Assembly (NCBI GenBank): GCA_050246795.1
Contig: JBFWVJ010000003.1
Coordinates: 62,001-126,000, forward strand
Length of the DNA stretch: 64,000 bases
DNA from: JBFWVJ01 sp050246795
GTDB lineage: Bacteria; Patescibacteriota; Gracilibacteria; JAUYGZ01
Reading direction: 5' to 3'
This document shows positions 47,902 to 55,931 of this stretch, one piece after another; the stretch's first letter is position 1; each line of letters starts with the position of its first letter. The position numbers were made by a program, and so were the translations under genes. The notes beneath the pieces were generated by a model. It saw nothing but the letters and a program-made list of their open reading frames with translations, did not search any database and was not told the DNA's origin.

Positions 47902-50412
47902 ATGAACGACCAAATCATTCTCGACAAAATCAAAGGCATCCTCAAAACCCTCCCCCAAACCCCCGGCGTCTACAAGATGAAGGACGAAAAGGGAGAAGTG
48001 ATCTATGTTGGTAAAGCCAAAAGCCTTCGGCACCGAGTGGCCCAATACTTTCAGCTGTCCAAAGCCCAGTCCCTGAAGGTGAAAAAAATGGTGGAGAAAA
48101 TCTGTGATGTCGACTACATCGAGTGCAACAGCGAACTCGAAGCCCTCATGCTGGAAACCAATCTTATCAAAGAAATCCGACCACGGTACAACGTCCTCAT
48201 GAAGGACGACAAGAACTACGTGTATATCAAGGTCAGCACCCACGAGGACTATCCACGTCTCAGCCTGGTCCGAAAACGAGAAAAGGACAAAGCCCTCTAC
48301 TTTGGACCCAGGACCAGCGCGGACGCTTGCGAAAAAATGATCAACATTCTTCGAAAAATCTTTCCCATCCGCACCTGCACCCTGGAAATGGAAGACGGCA
48401 ACGATGGACTGATCAATATCACGAAGAAAACCATCCCGATCCCCTGCCTGGACTACCACATCAAGCGCTGCGCAGGCCCTTGCATCAATGAAATCAAAAA
48501 AGAAGAATACAACGAAATGATCAAGCAGATCATTCACTTTCTGAAAGGAAACTACCAGGAGCTCATCACTCGGCTCAAGTACCGCATGTTCAACTATGCC
48601 AATGACAAGAAGTTTGAACTGGCCGCCAAAACCCGTGACCAGATCAAGTCGCTCGAAGGCATGTTTAGCAAACAGCTCGTCTCCGATCCGGAGTTCGTCG
48701 ACCGCGATGTCATCGGCGTCCACCCCGACTTCGACAAGACCTTTATCAACCTGTTCCAGTTCCGCGAAGGGAAGCTCATTAACCAGGAAAACTTCACCTT
48801 GGATACGCCTCAGAATGTTTCGACAGCTACGGATGAAGAACAGGCCTCGAATGTGATCGAATCTTTCTTGAGGAGCTATTACACCGAGAGCACTGAAATC
48901 CCATCAGAAATTTTCCTTCGAGAAGTCCCGTTGGAAAAACACCTTTGGGAAGAATGGCTGACCGATCGTCGCAAAGAACTCCAGGAGCTCACTGGCGAAC
49001 ATGATCGAAAAAAAGTTCATCTCCTCACTCCCATCATCGGCAAAAAAAATAAAATCCTGGAACTATCCGAAAAAAACGCGGCCACCTTCGCCCGACAAAG
49101 CAGAGCGAAATGGATCAGCGATGCCGCCAAAACTACCCAAGCCTGCAGTGATCTCTCCCAAGAACTGGGCCTTGAAAGCGAGGATGGACCCTTCGACTCC
49201 GCTCAGGGCATGCATCCTCGCATCCTCAACCGCATCGAATGCTACGACATTTCCCACATGGGCGGAGAGCACACAACTGCCTCGATGGTCGTCTTCATCA
49301 AAGGCTCACCGGATAAAAAACTCTACCGCCACTTCAAACTCAAGACTCTGGAAACCGGAGAAATCGACGACTATGCCTCCATGAAAGAAATCCTCGGCCG
49401 CCGCTTGCAACGCCTCTCGCAGGTAAACCTTCAAGTCGATCAGCACTACACCTATAAAAAGCCGCTGAAGAAAGACTTCGAGCTCATCGTACAAAGCCTA
49501 AAAGATGAAAAAATAATTGAAAACGAGGATATCGATCCTCGTCTACAAATGTCTGAAAGCGAGGATCGAAATCCTCGCCTTCCCGAGGCAAAAAACTTCG
49601 TCGGGCTTTATCATCAATTGAATGGCGAAGACCGTTTGATTGGTTATACTTCGGCTTCATTTCCTAATACTCCTGAAGATCCTAATACTCGTAATACTCC
49701 TCTCCTCGGCTACACCTGGATCGAAGAGGAACACAACTCACGAGCCCTGAAACACCAACTCTGGTCTCACCTCATTGAAAAACTCAAAACCCAATACCTC
49801 TATGCCGTCACCAACGCCGACCAAAAAGAAGACTACCTCAGCTACGGCTTCACGGAACTTAAAAAAGTCCCTGAATTTTTAAAAAATCCCAATCGTCCCA
49901 ATAGTCTCAATCGTCCCATATTTCTCATCTACAAGATCACCAAAAAAACCACCGACGACTCCTTCTCGCAAATCCCCGACCTCATCATCATCGACGGCGG
50001 CAAAGGCCAATTGGAAATCGCCAGAAAAGTGATCGAACAATCCGACCTGAATATCCCCGTCATCGGCCTGGCAAAGCAAGAAGAAGAAATTTTTCTCCCA
50101 ACTCCGAACTCCGAACTCCCAACGAAACGCATCCTCCTCCCGCGCAACTCGCAAGCCCTCTACCTCGTCCAACGCATCCGCGACGAATCCCACCGCTTCG
50201 CCAACGAATTGAGAAAGAAACTCGGCAGCAAACAGCTCACCGCCTCGGAAATCGACAACATCCCCGGCATCGGCCTGATCATCAAGCGGAGACTGCTCAA
50301 AGAATACGGCTCCATCAACGCGATCAAAGCAGCCCCCATCGAAGACCTGGAAAAAACCGTCGGTGCTTACATCGCCAAAATGCTGAAGGAAAAGCTGGGG
50401 GACAACAGTTAA
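47902..50412 (+). CDS. uvrC: Excinuclease ABC subunit C with repeat-derived insertions
   Basis: 836 aa from the ATG at 47902 (ATG at 47875 gives 845), against about 600 in most bacteria. The GIY-YIG nuclease is at the N-terminus (TPGVYKMKDEKGEVIYVGKA). The UVR motif is KKFELAAKTRDQIKSLEGMF. The C-terminal RNase H-like nuclease shows IECYDISHMGGEHTTASMVV and, farther on, DLIIIDGGKGQLEIA. Two HhH motifs are at the end (DNIPGIGLIIKRRLLKEYGS). It cuts both sides of a DNA lesion with UvrB. Extra segments read as translated repeats: FDSAQGM, EDIDPRLQMSESEDRNPRLP, PNTPEDPNTRNTP, NPNRPNSLNRP and PTPNSELPT. Catalytic motifs are intact. Confidence 0.95.
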   Translation: MNDQIILDKIKGILKTLPQTPGVYKMKDEKGEVIYVGKAKSLRHRVAQYFQLSKAQSLKVKKMVEKICDVDYIECNSELEALMLETNLIKEIRPRYNVLMKDDKNYVYIKVSTHEDYPRLSLVRKREKDKALYFGPRTSADACEKMINILRKIFPIRTCTLEMEDGNDGLINITKKTIPIPCLDYHIKRCAGPCINEIKKEEYNEMIKQIIHFLKGNYQELITRLKYRMFNYANDKKFELAAKTRDQIKSLEGMFSKQLVSDPEFVDRDVIGVHPDFDKTFINLFQFREGKLINQENFTLDTPQNVSTATDEEQASNVIESFLRSYYTESTEIPSEIFLREVPLEKHLWEEWLTDRRKELQELTGEHDRKKVHLLTPIIGKKNKILELSEKNAATFARQSRAKWISDAAKTTQACSDLSQELGLESEDGPFDSAQGMHPRILNRIECYDISHMGGEHTTASMVVFIKGSPDKKLYRHFKLKTLETGEIDDYASMKEILGRRLQRLSQVNLQVDQHYTYKKPLKKDFELIVQSLKDEKIIENEDIDPRLQMSESEDRNPRLPEAKNFVGLYHQLNGEDRLIGYTSASFPNTPEDPNTRNTPLLGYTWIEEEHNSRALKHQLWSHLIEKLKTQYLYAVTNADQKEDYLSYGFTELKKVPEFLKNPNRPNSLNRPIFLIYKITKKTTDDSFSQIPDLIIIDGGKGQLEIARKVIEQSDLNIPVIGLAKQEEEIFLPTPNSELPTKRILLPRNSQALYLVQRIRDESHRFANELRKKLGSKQLTASEIDNIPGIGLIIKRRLLKEYGSINAIKAAPIEDLEKTVGAYIAKMLKEKLGDNS
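49510..49598 (+). repeat. GAGGATAT/CGATCCTCG repeat translated within uvrC
   Basis: AACGAGGATATCGATCCTCG and GCGAGGATCGAAATCCTCGC are two hairpin-forming copies in tandem, in frame, encoding EDIDPRLQ and EDRNPRLP. Related to the palindrome beside tRNA-Arg. Confidence 0.75.
49663..49700 (+). repeat. 9-bp CCTAATACT array translated within uvrC
   Basis: CCTAATACT, CCTGAAGAT, CCTAATACT, CGTAATACT, CCT gives Pro-Asn-Thr repeats. Same unit as the leaders of pth and the xerC-adjacent array. Confidence 0.88.
49886..49920 (+). repeat. 9-bp AATCGTCCC array translated within uvrC
   Basis: AATCCC, AATCGTCCC, AATAGTCTC, AATCGTCCC gives NPNRPNSLNRP. Same unit as before proS and thyX. Confidence 0.88.
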
Positions 50413-50487
50413 CAACATGGCTGAGTTAAAACCCATTATCCTCCTATCTCGGGAGCTGCACTTCAAACGTTAATTATTCATATTTGT

Positions 50488-50664
50488 ATGAAAAGCAACA
50501 TAATCCCATGTCAAAGGGGAAATCGAACGACCCATTTACCCAAAAAAAGTATCGAATTAGCCCAGAAAATCAAAGAAGGACTCAAAGATCGTCAAGAAGA
50601 ACACAGAAGCTTCGCCAAAGACTTTCAAGTAGTACAACACATTGTACTTCACAAAAGCAGATAA
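50488..50664 (+). CDS. Possible small protein, 58 aa
   Basis: An ATG-to-TAA frame of 58 codons in the 388-base gap between uvrC and the exonuclease gene. The product begins MKSNIIPCQRGNRTT and continues with a basic, amphipathic helix (KKSIELAQKIKEGLKDRQEE) and RSFAKDFQVVQHIVLH. The amino-acid pattern looks coding, but there is no recognisable ribosome site and no family. The rest of the gap (50665-50800) shows nothing I can name. Confidence 0.35.
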   Translation: MKSNIIPCQRGNRTTHLPKKSIELAQKIKEGLKDRQEEHRSFAKDFQVVQHIVLHKSR

Positions 50665-50800
50665 ATGTTCTCCAGGCCTGAGATTATGATGGTCAACAGT
50701 CCAAGAAGCGATGTCGATCTCCCTCGACTGGAACAATCTCTATATCTAGGTATTCAAAGCAGAATCTGATACATTTATCCCTCCTCTTTGATGCAGAGCC

Positions 50801-51520
50801 ATGAACACTCCTCTTTTTTTAGATACCGAAACCACCGACCTCGATGAAGGGGCACGAGTGGCGGAGGTGGCCTACAAAATCCCGAAAACCGGAGAGAAGG
50901 ACAGCCAGCTTTTCAAACCCCCAGTACCAATCTCGCTGCTAGCAATGGCCGTGCACCATATCACCGAAGAGATGGTTGCAGACAAACCATCCTTTGTCGG
51001 TTCACAATTTCGGGAACGCCTGATCGCGCTGCTGCCCGAACACATCCTCGTGGCCCACTGGGCACCCTTTGAAATGCGAATCATGAAGAATGAAGGCGTT
51101 GAAGTTTGCCAATGGATCGACACCCTTCGAGTAGCACGTCACCTGATCGACAGTGAATACTACCACCTCCAGTACTTACGCTACTTCCTAAAGCTCAAAA
51201 TAGAAGCGGTCGCGCACCGGGCCGAAGGCGATGTGGAAGTACTGGAAAAACTCTTTGAAGTCCTCAAGCGGCTTACGAGAGAAAAATTCGAGACAGATGA
51301 TGAAGAAAATACACTGAAAAAAATGATGGAACTGAGTCAAACTCCTGTCATATTGAAACAGGTCCCCTTCGGGCGCCACAAAGGCAAACCGTTCGAACAA
51401 GTCGTCGAGGAGGACCGCGTCGCGCTCGAACAAATCCGAGCGGAAGAGCTCGCTAAACCCGCTCACTCCCAACGGGAAGACCTGGTCCATACGCTTGATC
51501 ATTGGTTACCCTCAGCCTAA
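50801..51520 (+). CDS. DnaQ-like 3'-5' exonuclease with DUF3820-type tail
   Basis: 239 aa. DEDD nuclease motifs: Exo I PLFLDTETTDLDEG, Exo II region HILVAHWAPFEMRIM and Exo III HRAEGDVEVLEKLF (His-Asp). The C-terminal 60 residues (VPFGRHKGKPFEQVVEEDRV, DLVHTLDHWL) match the short DUF3820 module often attached to such nucleases. Likely a proofreading or RNA/DNA trimming exonuclease rather than PolIII epsilon. It precedes mazG by 21 bases; both are in nucleotide or nucleic-acid upkeep. Confidence 0.9.
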   Translation: MNTPLFLDTETTDLDEGARVAEVAYKIPKTGEKDSQLFKPPVPISLLAMAVHHITEEMVADKPSFVGSQFRERLIALLPEHILVAHWAPFEMRIMKNEGVEVCQWIDTLRVARHLIDSEYYHLQYLRYFLKLKIEAVAHRAEGDVEVLEKLFEVLKRLTREKFETDDEENTLKKMMELSQTPVILKQVPFGRHKGKPFEQVVEEDRVALEQIRAEELAKPAHSQREDLVHTLDHWLPSA

Positions 51521-51541
51521 TATTTCATTTCATCCAGTCCC

Positions 51542-51901
51542 ATGCTCACCCCCCTCCTTCAACTTGCCAAAAAGCTCCGCCAAGAGTGTCCTTGGGACAA
51601 AGAACTCACCCTGGAAAAAATCCCTCCCATGCTCATCGAAGAAGCCCAGGAACTCCTGCAGGAGATAAAAAAAGAAGACTGGCCAGCCATGAAAGCTGAA
51701 GTCGGCGATGTGCTCTTCAACCTCCTCATGCTCATCACCATCGCCGAAGAAAAAGGTCACTTCACTGCTGAAGAGGTGGTTGCGGCCTGCGAAGAAAAGA
51801 TCATCTCGCGTCACACTTGGGTCTTTGGCGGCGACAAAGCGACCACTCCCGAAGAAGCCCTAGCACTGTGGAAGGAGAATAAGAAGAAAGAAAAAGCGTA
51901 A
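51542..51901 (+). CDS. mazG: MazG-type nucleoside triphosphate pyrophosphohydrolase
   Basis: 119 aa, a single MazG domain. LAKKLRQECPWDKELTLEKI and the metal-binding EEAQELLQEI, EVGDVLFNLLMLITIAE (E..D) pattern are intact; RHTWVFGGDKATTPEEAL is the usual end. It hydrolyses NTPs or dNTPs to monophosphate and pyrophosphate, probably cleaning damaged nucleotides or lowering ppGpp. Single-domain length, compared with the tandem E. coli enzyme. Confidence 0.94.
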   Translation: MLTPLLQLAKKLRQECPWDKELTLEKIPPMLIEEAQELLQEIKKEDWPAMKAEVGDVLFNLLMLITIAEEKGHFTAEEVVAACEEKIISRHTWVFGGDKATTPEEALALWKENKKKEKA

Positions 51902-51904
51902 AAC

Positions 51905-51932
51905 TAGAAAACAGAGAGAAAAAGACTATAAT
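51905..51932 (+). promoter_or_regulatory. Promoter for small lipoprotein, with overlapping hairpin
   Basis: TAGAAA (51905-51910), 16-bp spacer, TATAAT (51927-51932). AATAAGAG (51930-51937) and CTCTTATT (51941-51948) form a perfect 8-bp inverted repeat over the start site, a candidate operator. Confidence 0.5.
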
Positions 51933-51957
51933 AAGAGATTCTCTTATTGACTTCACC

Positions 51958-52092
51958 ATGAGAACTCTCACCATCTTCTTCGCAACATTCCTCGCTATCA
52001 CCCTCACCGGCTGCGCCGGAACCCCACTTCCTCCTACCAACCATCAAGTCGAAAAAGCTGCTGAGGGAACCATTGTTATGAATCTGTACTAA
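51958..52092 (+). CDS. Tiny lipoprotein, 44 aa
   Basis: 44 codons: MRTLTIFFATFLAITLTGC is a complete lipoprotein signal peptide (Cys19), and the mature peptide has only 26 residues (AGTPLPPTNHQVEKAAEG...). Short lipopeptides of this type are known as entericidin- or lysis-like envelope peptides, but no specific family match is claimed. A promoter lies directly upstream and a terminator follows, so it is an independent gene. Confidence 0.75.
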   Translation: MRTLTIFFATFLAITLTGCAGTPLPPTNHQVEKAAEGTIVMNLY

Positions 52093-52093
52093 T

Positions 52094-52119
52094 AAAAAAA
52101 ACTAAGACCAGGTCTTAGT
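52094..52119 (-). terminator. Rho-independent terminator of the 191-aa gene
   Basis: On minus, ACTAAGA-CCTGG-TCTTAGT (52119-52101) is followed by a run of seven T (52100-52094). It lies 42 bases beyond the stop of the 191-aa gene and may also slow transcription from the lipoprotein side. Confidence 0.8.
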
Positions 52120-52160
52120 TCAATTATTCCCCATACCGTACCTACCCTACAAATCATTCC

Positions 52161-52736
52161 CTAAAAATCCACCGATTCCTCTTCCTCAGGCTCATCATCA
52201 TTCACGTTCAGCTCTGACATATTCTTCGGCAAGACCGCCTCGATCGTACACCAATCAGAGTCATCCGCATCAGGGATGATCACCGTCACCTTGTCACCAA
52301 CATGGCCTTTGTAATAGGTCACAGAAGCGAGCAAGACACGATAGGACTTCGCGTTCGCCAAGACCTTGTACTGACCGTCTTCATGAACGAGCGTCCCGAT
52401 AATCGTTTTCCGTGGAACGGGACCAATTTGCTTATACACAAACCGTCCGTCTTTCATGATCGTAAGCTTGAGATGGTCTCCGGCTACGAGCTTGGATTTA
52501 GAAGCATAATTCGCGGGAACGGGATAGTTTTCTCCATCCGGAGCGATCATCCGTTCGCCGTTAAAAACTCCTTCGATGACTTTCCCTTCTTCACCTGCCT
52601 GAGGCTCAGCAAAAGAAACCGATGAACCGCTGGACACAGCCCCATCGCTGATCTCCAAAAGCAACCGCTTCGCAGTCTTGAGAGCGGCTTCCGCGCTTTC
52701 GATCATTTCTTTGATTTCAGATATTTTTTTTGACAT
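52161..52736 (-). CDS. Conserved CPR-type hypothetical protein (NYASKSKL signature)
   Basis: 191 aa from the ATG at 52736. An N-terminal helix (KEMIESAEAALKTAKRLLLE) is followed by a linker and two beta domains. VFNGERMIAPDGENYPVPAN, YASKSKLVAGDHLKLTIMKD and FVYKQIGPVPRKTIIGTLVH form a block I recall as highly conserved in CPR genomes and without known function. The second domain (YKVLANAKSYRVLLASVTYY) is beta-rich and the tail is acidic. It may bind a ribosomal or nucleic-acid partner. It is followed by a clean terminator. Confidence 0.8.
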   Translation of the reverse strand: MSKKISEIKEMIESAEAALKTAKRLLLEISDGAVSSGSSVSFAEPQAGEEGKVIEGVFNGERMIAPDGENYPVPANYASKSKLVAGDHLKLTIMKDGRFVYKQIGPVPRKTIIGTLVHEDGQYKVLANAKSYRVLLASVTYYKGHVGDKVTVIIPDADDSDWCTIEAVLPKNMSELNVNDDEPEEEESVDF

Positions 52737-52875
52737 AGGTATGTATTGATTTTCTACAGAAATTTGATTCAAGACTTCCCTTCATTATAGCAGTTTTTAA
52801 GCCATCCCACAAGGATGAAGTCTCCCCGAAAAGGGGACACCATGCTAGTGCATATTTCATCTCGCCGCAACCAAA

Positions 52876-54093
52876 TTAATCTTCTTCGGATTCCTGCCCT
52901 TCTACCTCCAGCCACTTCCGTTTTCCAACCTGAAACATCACCTTTTGTCCGACTTTAATATCCACGATTCCATCGATATCTGGAACTTTTTCATCATTGA
53001 CTCGCACCCCACCCTGCTCGATCAACCGCTTCGCCTCGCTGCGTGACTCCACCAGTCCCAATTCTTCCAAAATCGCGAACACCTTAAACTTCCCACTGTC
53101 AAAAAAGACCGTCTCGACTTTTTCAGGTTTTCCACCTTTGGCAAACACTTCTTCGAAATCCTTTGCCGCCTGATCAGCCGCCTTTTGATCATGGTACTGT
53201 GCCACGATTTCCTTGGCCAACAGCACCTTAAAGTTCTTCGGGTTTTCACCTGAGGCCATGGCTTTTTCGTATTGAGCAATGTCCTTCATCGACACATCGG
53301 TACACAAGGTGAAGTAGGTGATGATCAGATCATCCGCCATCGACATGATCTTGCCGAACTGATCTTCGGGGGTGTCGGTCACATTGATGACATTTCCATA
53401 GGTCTTCGCCATCTTGCGACCATCAGTGCCTTCCAGCAATTTTGTCGTAAGAATATGCTTTTCTTTGTGATTGTAGGTCCGTTGAAGCGTTCGTCCCGCC
53501 AGCATGTTGAAGGTCTGATCATTTCCACCGACTTCCAAATCGACGTCCATCGCAACACTGTCATACCCCTGCATCAGCGGGTACAAAAATTCGTGAAGAC
53601 CGATAGGCTTCCCAGCCTGCAAACGCTTTTGGTACATGTCGCGCTCGATCATCTGCTGCACGGTGAACTGCTGTGCCAGCTTGACCACATCGGTAAAGCT
53701 CAGCTTCGAAAGCCAGTCGGCGTTGTATCGTATTTCCACCTTATCAAAATCCAAAATCTTTGAAGCCTGCGCTTTGTACGTCTTAAAGTTCTCATCAATC
53801 TCCGCCTGAGTCATGACGGGACGCATAGAGTCTTTGTCTGAAGTGTCTCCGATCAAGGCCGTAAAATTTCCGATCAAGAAAATCACCTGGTGTCCCAGTC
53901 GCTGAAAATCTCTCAGCTTTCGCAAAGGAATGGTGTGTCCCAAATGGATATTGGATCCCGTCGGATCGATCCCCAAGTACAATTTTAGCTTGTCTCCACT
54001 TTTTAGTCGTTCTTCCAACGTTTGGCGAACAATCACTTGCTCTACGCCACGGGTTAACAATTCTTCAATAGAACCATTGGTTTCCTTGGCCAT
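52876..54093 (-). CDS. tyrS: Tyrosyl-tRNA synthetase
   Basis: 405 aa from the ATG at 54093. A class I synthetase with HIGH-type HLGHTIPLRKLRDF (about residue 45), the tyrosine-pocket region LYPLMQGYDSVAMDVDLEVG and the KMSKS-type loop GRKMAKTYGNVI. The C-terminal S4 domain is at about 345-400 (AKRLIEQGGVRVNDEKV). The length and GGNDQ motif fit the TyrRS group with KMSKS variants KMAKT. Charges tRNA-Tyr. A 58-bp palindrome is upstream. Confidence 0.96.
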   Translation of the reverse strand: MAKETNGSIEELLTRGVEQVIVRQTLEERLKSGDKLKLYLGIDPTGSNIHLGHTIPLRKLRDFQRLGHQVIFLIGNFTALIGDTSDKDSMRPVMTQAEIDENFKTYKAQASKILDFDKVEIRYNADWLSKLSFTDVVKLAQQFTVQQMIERDMYQKRLQAGKPIGLHEFLYPLMQGYDSVAMDVDLEVGGNDQTFNMLAGRTLQRTYNHKEKHILTTKLLEGTDGRKMAKTYGNVINVTDTPEDQFGKIMSMADDLIITYFTLCTDVSMKDIAQYEKAMASGENPKNFKVLLAKEIVAQYHDQKAADQAAKDFEEVFAKGGKPEKVETVFFDSGKFKVFAILEELGLVESRSEAKRLIEQGGVRVNDEKVPDIDGIVDIKVGQKVMFQVGKRKWLEVEGQESEED

Positions 54094-54170
54094 AGCAAAA
54101 GAGAATAAATATTGTACAGTAAAAAAAGCCCCCATAGTTTAGCATCTAGAAGGGGAAAATACAAACGGAA

Positions 54171-54228
54171 GAACAAATGAATTCTGTAGGGGCGGGTCAT
54201 GACCCGCCCCTACAGAATTCATTTGTTC
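54171..54228. repeat. Perfect 58-bp palindrome
   Basis: GAACAAATGAATTCTGTAGG with GGCGGGTC on the left, center AT, and the exact complement on the right. No mismatch in 29-base arms. The core GTAGGGGCGGGTC resembles a dispersed repeat known from many genomes (recollection). A half copy lies at 22031-22064. Confidence 0.92.
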
Positions 54229-54241
54229 CCCCTCCCCCCTC

Positions 54242-54293
54242 CCATCCTTAAACCCCTTAAGACCCTTAAAACCCTTAAGACCCTTCCCCTCCC
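54242..54293 (+). repeat. CCCTTAAGA 9-bp array downstream of pdxT
   Basis: CCTTAAACC, CCTTAAGAC, CCTTAAAAC, CCTTAAGAC, CC. Both flanking genes are on minus, so the array is in antisense orientation. The pdxT stop codon (TAA) lies inside it. Confidence 0.88.
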
Positions 54294-54847
54294 ATCCTCA
54301 CAAAATACTCCAGCACCCGATTCGGAAAAAACAGCTCCGTATGGAACGTCGAAATCAGCACGTTCTTCGACCGCAAGAGCACAGGATCGTTCTTATATTC
54401 CAACAACACCTTGACTCCCCTCCCCACTTTCCTGACCCGCGGAGCGCGAATGAAAAAGGCCTGGAACGAGTCCTGATCCCACTCCAGAGCAGTGATAAAG
54501 GACTCTGTCTGACGTCCGTAGCTGTTGCGCTCCATCTCCACATCGATCAATTTCAAATGGGTGTCCAAGGGAACATTCGTGATGACCTTTTTGGACAAGA
54601 GAATCGCCCCAGCGCAGGTTCCCCACACCGGCATTCCTTTCTGGACACGATCAACAATAGCTTCATCAAGACCAGTAGAAACCAGCAACTTCGAAATGGT
54701 TGTGCTTTCGCCTCCGGGCAGGATCAAAGCATCGACCCGACGAAGATCATCTTTGGTACGCACTTCCAAACCCTTCATCCCATGCTGTTCGAGAGAAGCG
54801 AGATGTTCCTTGAAGTCGCCTTGAAGTGAGAGAACGCCGACCATCAT
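54275..54847 (-). CDS. pdxT: Pyridoxal 5'-phosphate synthase glutaminase subunit
   Basis: 190 aa (189 if the second ATG is used). A class I glutaminase: IGVLSLQGDF-like start, LILPGGESTTISKLL, and the nucleophile Cys in PVWGTCAGAILLSKK. The His/Glu pair lies in STFHTELF. It supplies ammonia to PdxS. The C-terminus ends in RMGGEGS, encoded by repeat DNA. PdxS is just upstream on the same strand, separated by a hairpin repeat. Confidence 0.95.
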   Translation of the reverse strand: MMVGVLSLQGDFKEHLASLEQHGMKGLEVRTKDDLRRVDALILPGGESTTISKLLVSTGLDEAIVDRVQKGMPVWGTCAGAILLSKKVITNVPLDTHLKLIDVEMERNSYGRQTESFITALEWDQDSFQAFFIRAPRVRKVGRGVKVLLEYKNDPVLLRSKNVLISTFHTELFFPNRVLEYFVRMGGEGS

Positions 54848-54851
54848 AAAT

Positions 54852-54915
54852 AATAGCTTTTTAGCTTTCTAGCTTCTTAAGAAACATCTAAGAAGCTAAA
54901 AAGCTAGGAAGCTAA
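54852..54915 (-). repeat. 8-bp AGCTTTTT/AGCTTCCT array with pairing arm before pdxT
   Basis: Read on minus, AGCTTTTT, AGCTTCCT, AGCTTTTT, AGCTTCTT units are followed by the complementary AAGAAGCTAGAAAGCTAAAA just before the pdxT ATG. A hairpin would form between pdxS and pdxT in the common transcript. Confidence 0.82.
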
Positions 54916-54919
54916 AAAG

Positions 54920-55813
54920 CTAGGCTCCCCGTTCCTCCATCTTCACCATCAGCTCCGAAGCATTAATCCCCACCATCGCTTCGCCAAGATTTTCAGAGAC
55001 TTTGGCGAGTTTCTTCGGGTTGTTGAAATGAGTGACCGCTTCCACGATCGCTTTGGCACGCTTTGAAGGATCACCAGATTTGAAAATCCCCGAGCCCACA
55101 AACACTCCATCCATCCCCAGCTGCATCATCATCGCCGCGTCAGCAGGAGTCGCGACGCCGCCGGCGGCAAAGGTCACCACCGGAAGCCGTTGCAAATCCC
55201 TCACCTGCTTCACCAGTTCCAGCGTCACTTTCATTTCAATGGCTTTTTTTTCTAATTCTTGATCTTTCATATGTCGCAAAGCTTCGATTTCTTCTCTCAT
55301 CGTTCGCACGTGACGAACAGCCTGGATCACATCTCCGGTACCGGCTTCACCCTTGGTACGGATCATGGCCGCACCCTCTTTGATCCTTCGCAGAGCTTCT
55401 CCCAAATTCCTCGCGCCACAAACAAATGGGACTTTGAATGGAGCCTTATCCACATGATAGACCTCATCAGCAGGCGTCAGCACTTCCGATTCATCGATGA
55501 AATCCACCTTCAGGGCTTCCAAAATTTGAGCTTCCACAAAATGTCCAATCCGCACCTTTGCCATGACAGGGATGGAAACCGCCTTCATGATCTGCTTGAT
55601 CAAAGCGGGATCACTCATCCGAGCTACCCCCCCGATCGCGCGAATATCCGCTGGCACCCTCTCCAAAGCCATCACCGCACAAGCCCCCGCCTCTTCGGCG
55701 ATCTCTGCTTGTTCAGCGTTGACCACATCCATGATCACACCTCCTTTAAACATTTTGGCAAAACCGTCTTTGAGCTGAAATGCCGCCTGTTGCGCGGAGC
55801 GGGAAAGATCCAT
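54920..55813 (-). CDS. pdxS: Pyridoxal 5'-phosphate synthase subunit PdxS
   Basis: 297 aa from the ATG at 55813, the usual length. GFAKMFKGGVIMDVVNAEQA, ACAVMALERVPADIRAIGGV, IPVMAKVRIGHFVEAQILEA, FIDESEVLTPADE, GEAGTGDVIQAVRHVR, FAAGGVATPADAAMMMQLG and DGVFVGSGIFKSGDP are all present, with catalytic lysines in MAKVRIGH and the second site. Makes PLP from ribose 5-phosphate, glyceraldehyde 3-phosphate and ammonia from PdxT. PLP is needed by the SerC half of the fusion protein encoded nearby. Confidence 0.98.
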   Translation of the reverse strand: MDLSRSAQQAAFQLKDGFAKMFKGGVIMDVVNAEQAEIAEEAGACAVMALERVPADIRAIGGVARMSDPALIKQIMKAVSIPVMAKVRIGHFVEAQILEALKVDFIDESEVLTPADEVYHVDKAPFKVPFVCGARNLGEALRRIKEGAAMIRTKGEAGTGDVIQAVRHVRTMREEIEALRHMKDQELEKKAIEMKVTLELVKQVRDLQRLPVVTFAAGGVATPADAAMMMQLGMDGVFVGSGIFKSGDPSKRAKAIVEAVTHFNNPKKLAKVSENLGEAMVGINASELMVKMEERGA

Positions 55814-55849
55814 TGAAAATTGAGTAAGAAAAATGGAATTCGTGAAGCA

Positions 55850-55878
55850 TTTATAGCCCAGATATGACGTTTCTTCAA
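55850..55878 (-). promoter_or_regulatory. Promoter of pdxS-pdxT
   Basis: Minus strand TTGAAG (55878-55873), 17-bp spacer, TATAAA (55855-55850), 37 bases before the pdxS ATG. The -35 box directly follows the upstream terminator. Confidence 0.7.
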
Positions 55879-55880
55879 TC

Positions 55881-55905
55881 AAAAAGCGGAGCCGAAGCTC
55901 CGCTT
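55881..55905 (-). terminator. Terminator with TTCG tetraloop after the 1465-aa gene
   Basis: On minus, AAGCGGAGC-TTCG-GCTCCGCTT (55905-55884) then a T-run. A textbook stable tetraloop hairpin between the surface protein gene and pdxS. Confidence 0.85.
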
Positions 55906-55931
55906 GTGAAATCAAGTACATACCTCCCCTC

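Noticed and set aside
47749..48723. N-terminal extension of the FAD/SerC fusion by 325 residues
   Set aside because: The extension lies antisense to uvrC, whose GIY-YIG domain is intact there. The ATG at 47748 gives a natural start.
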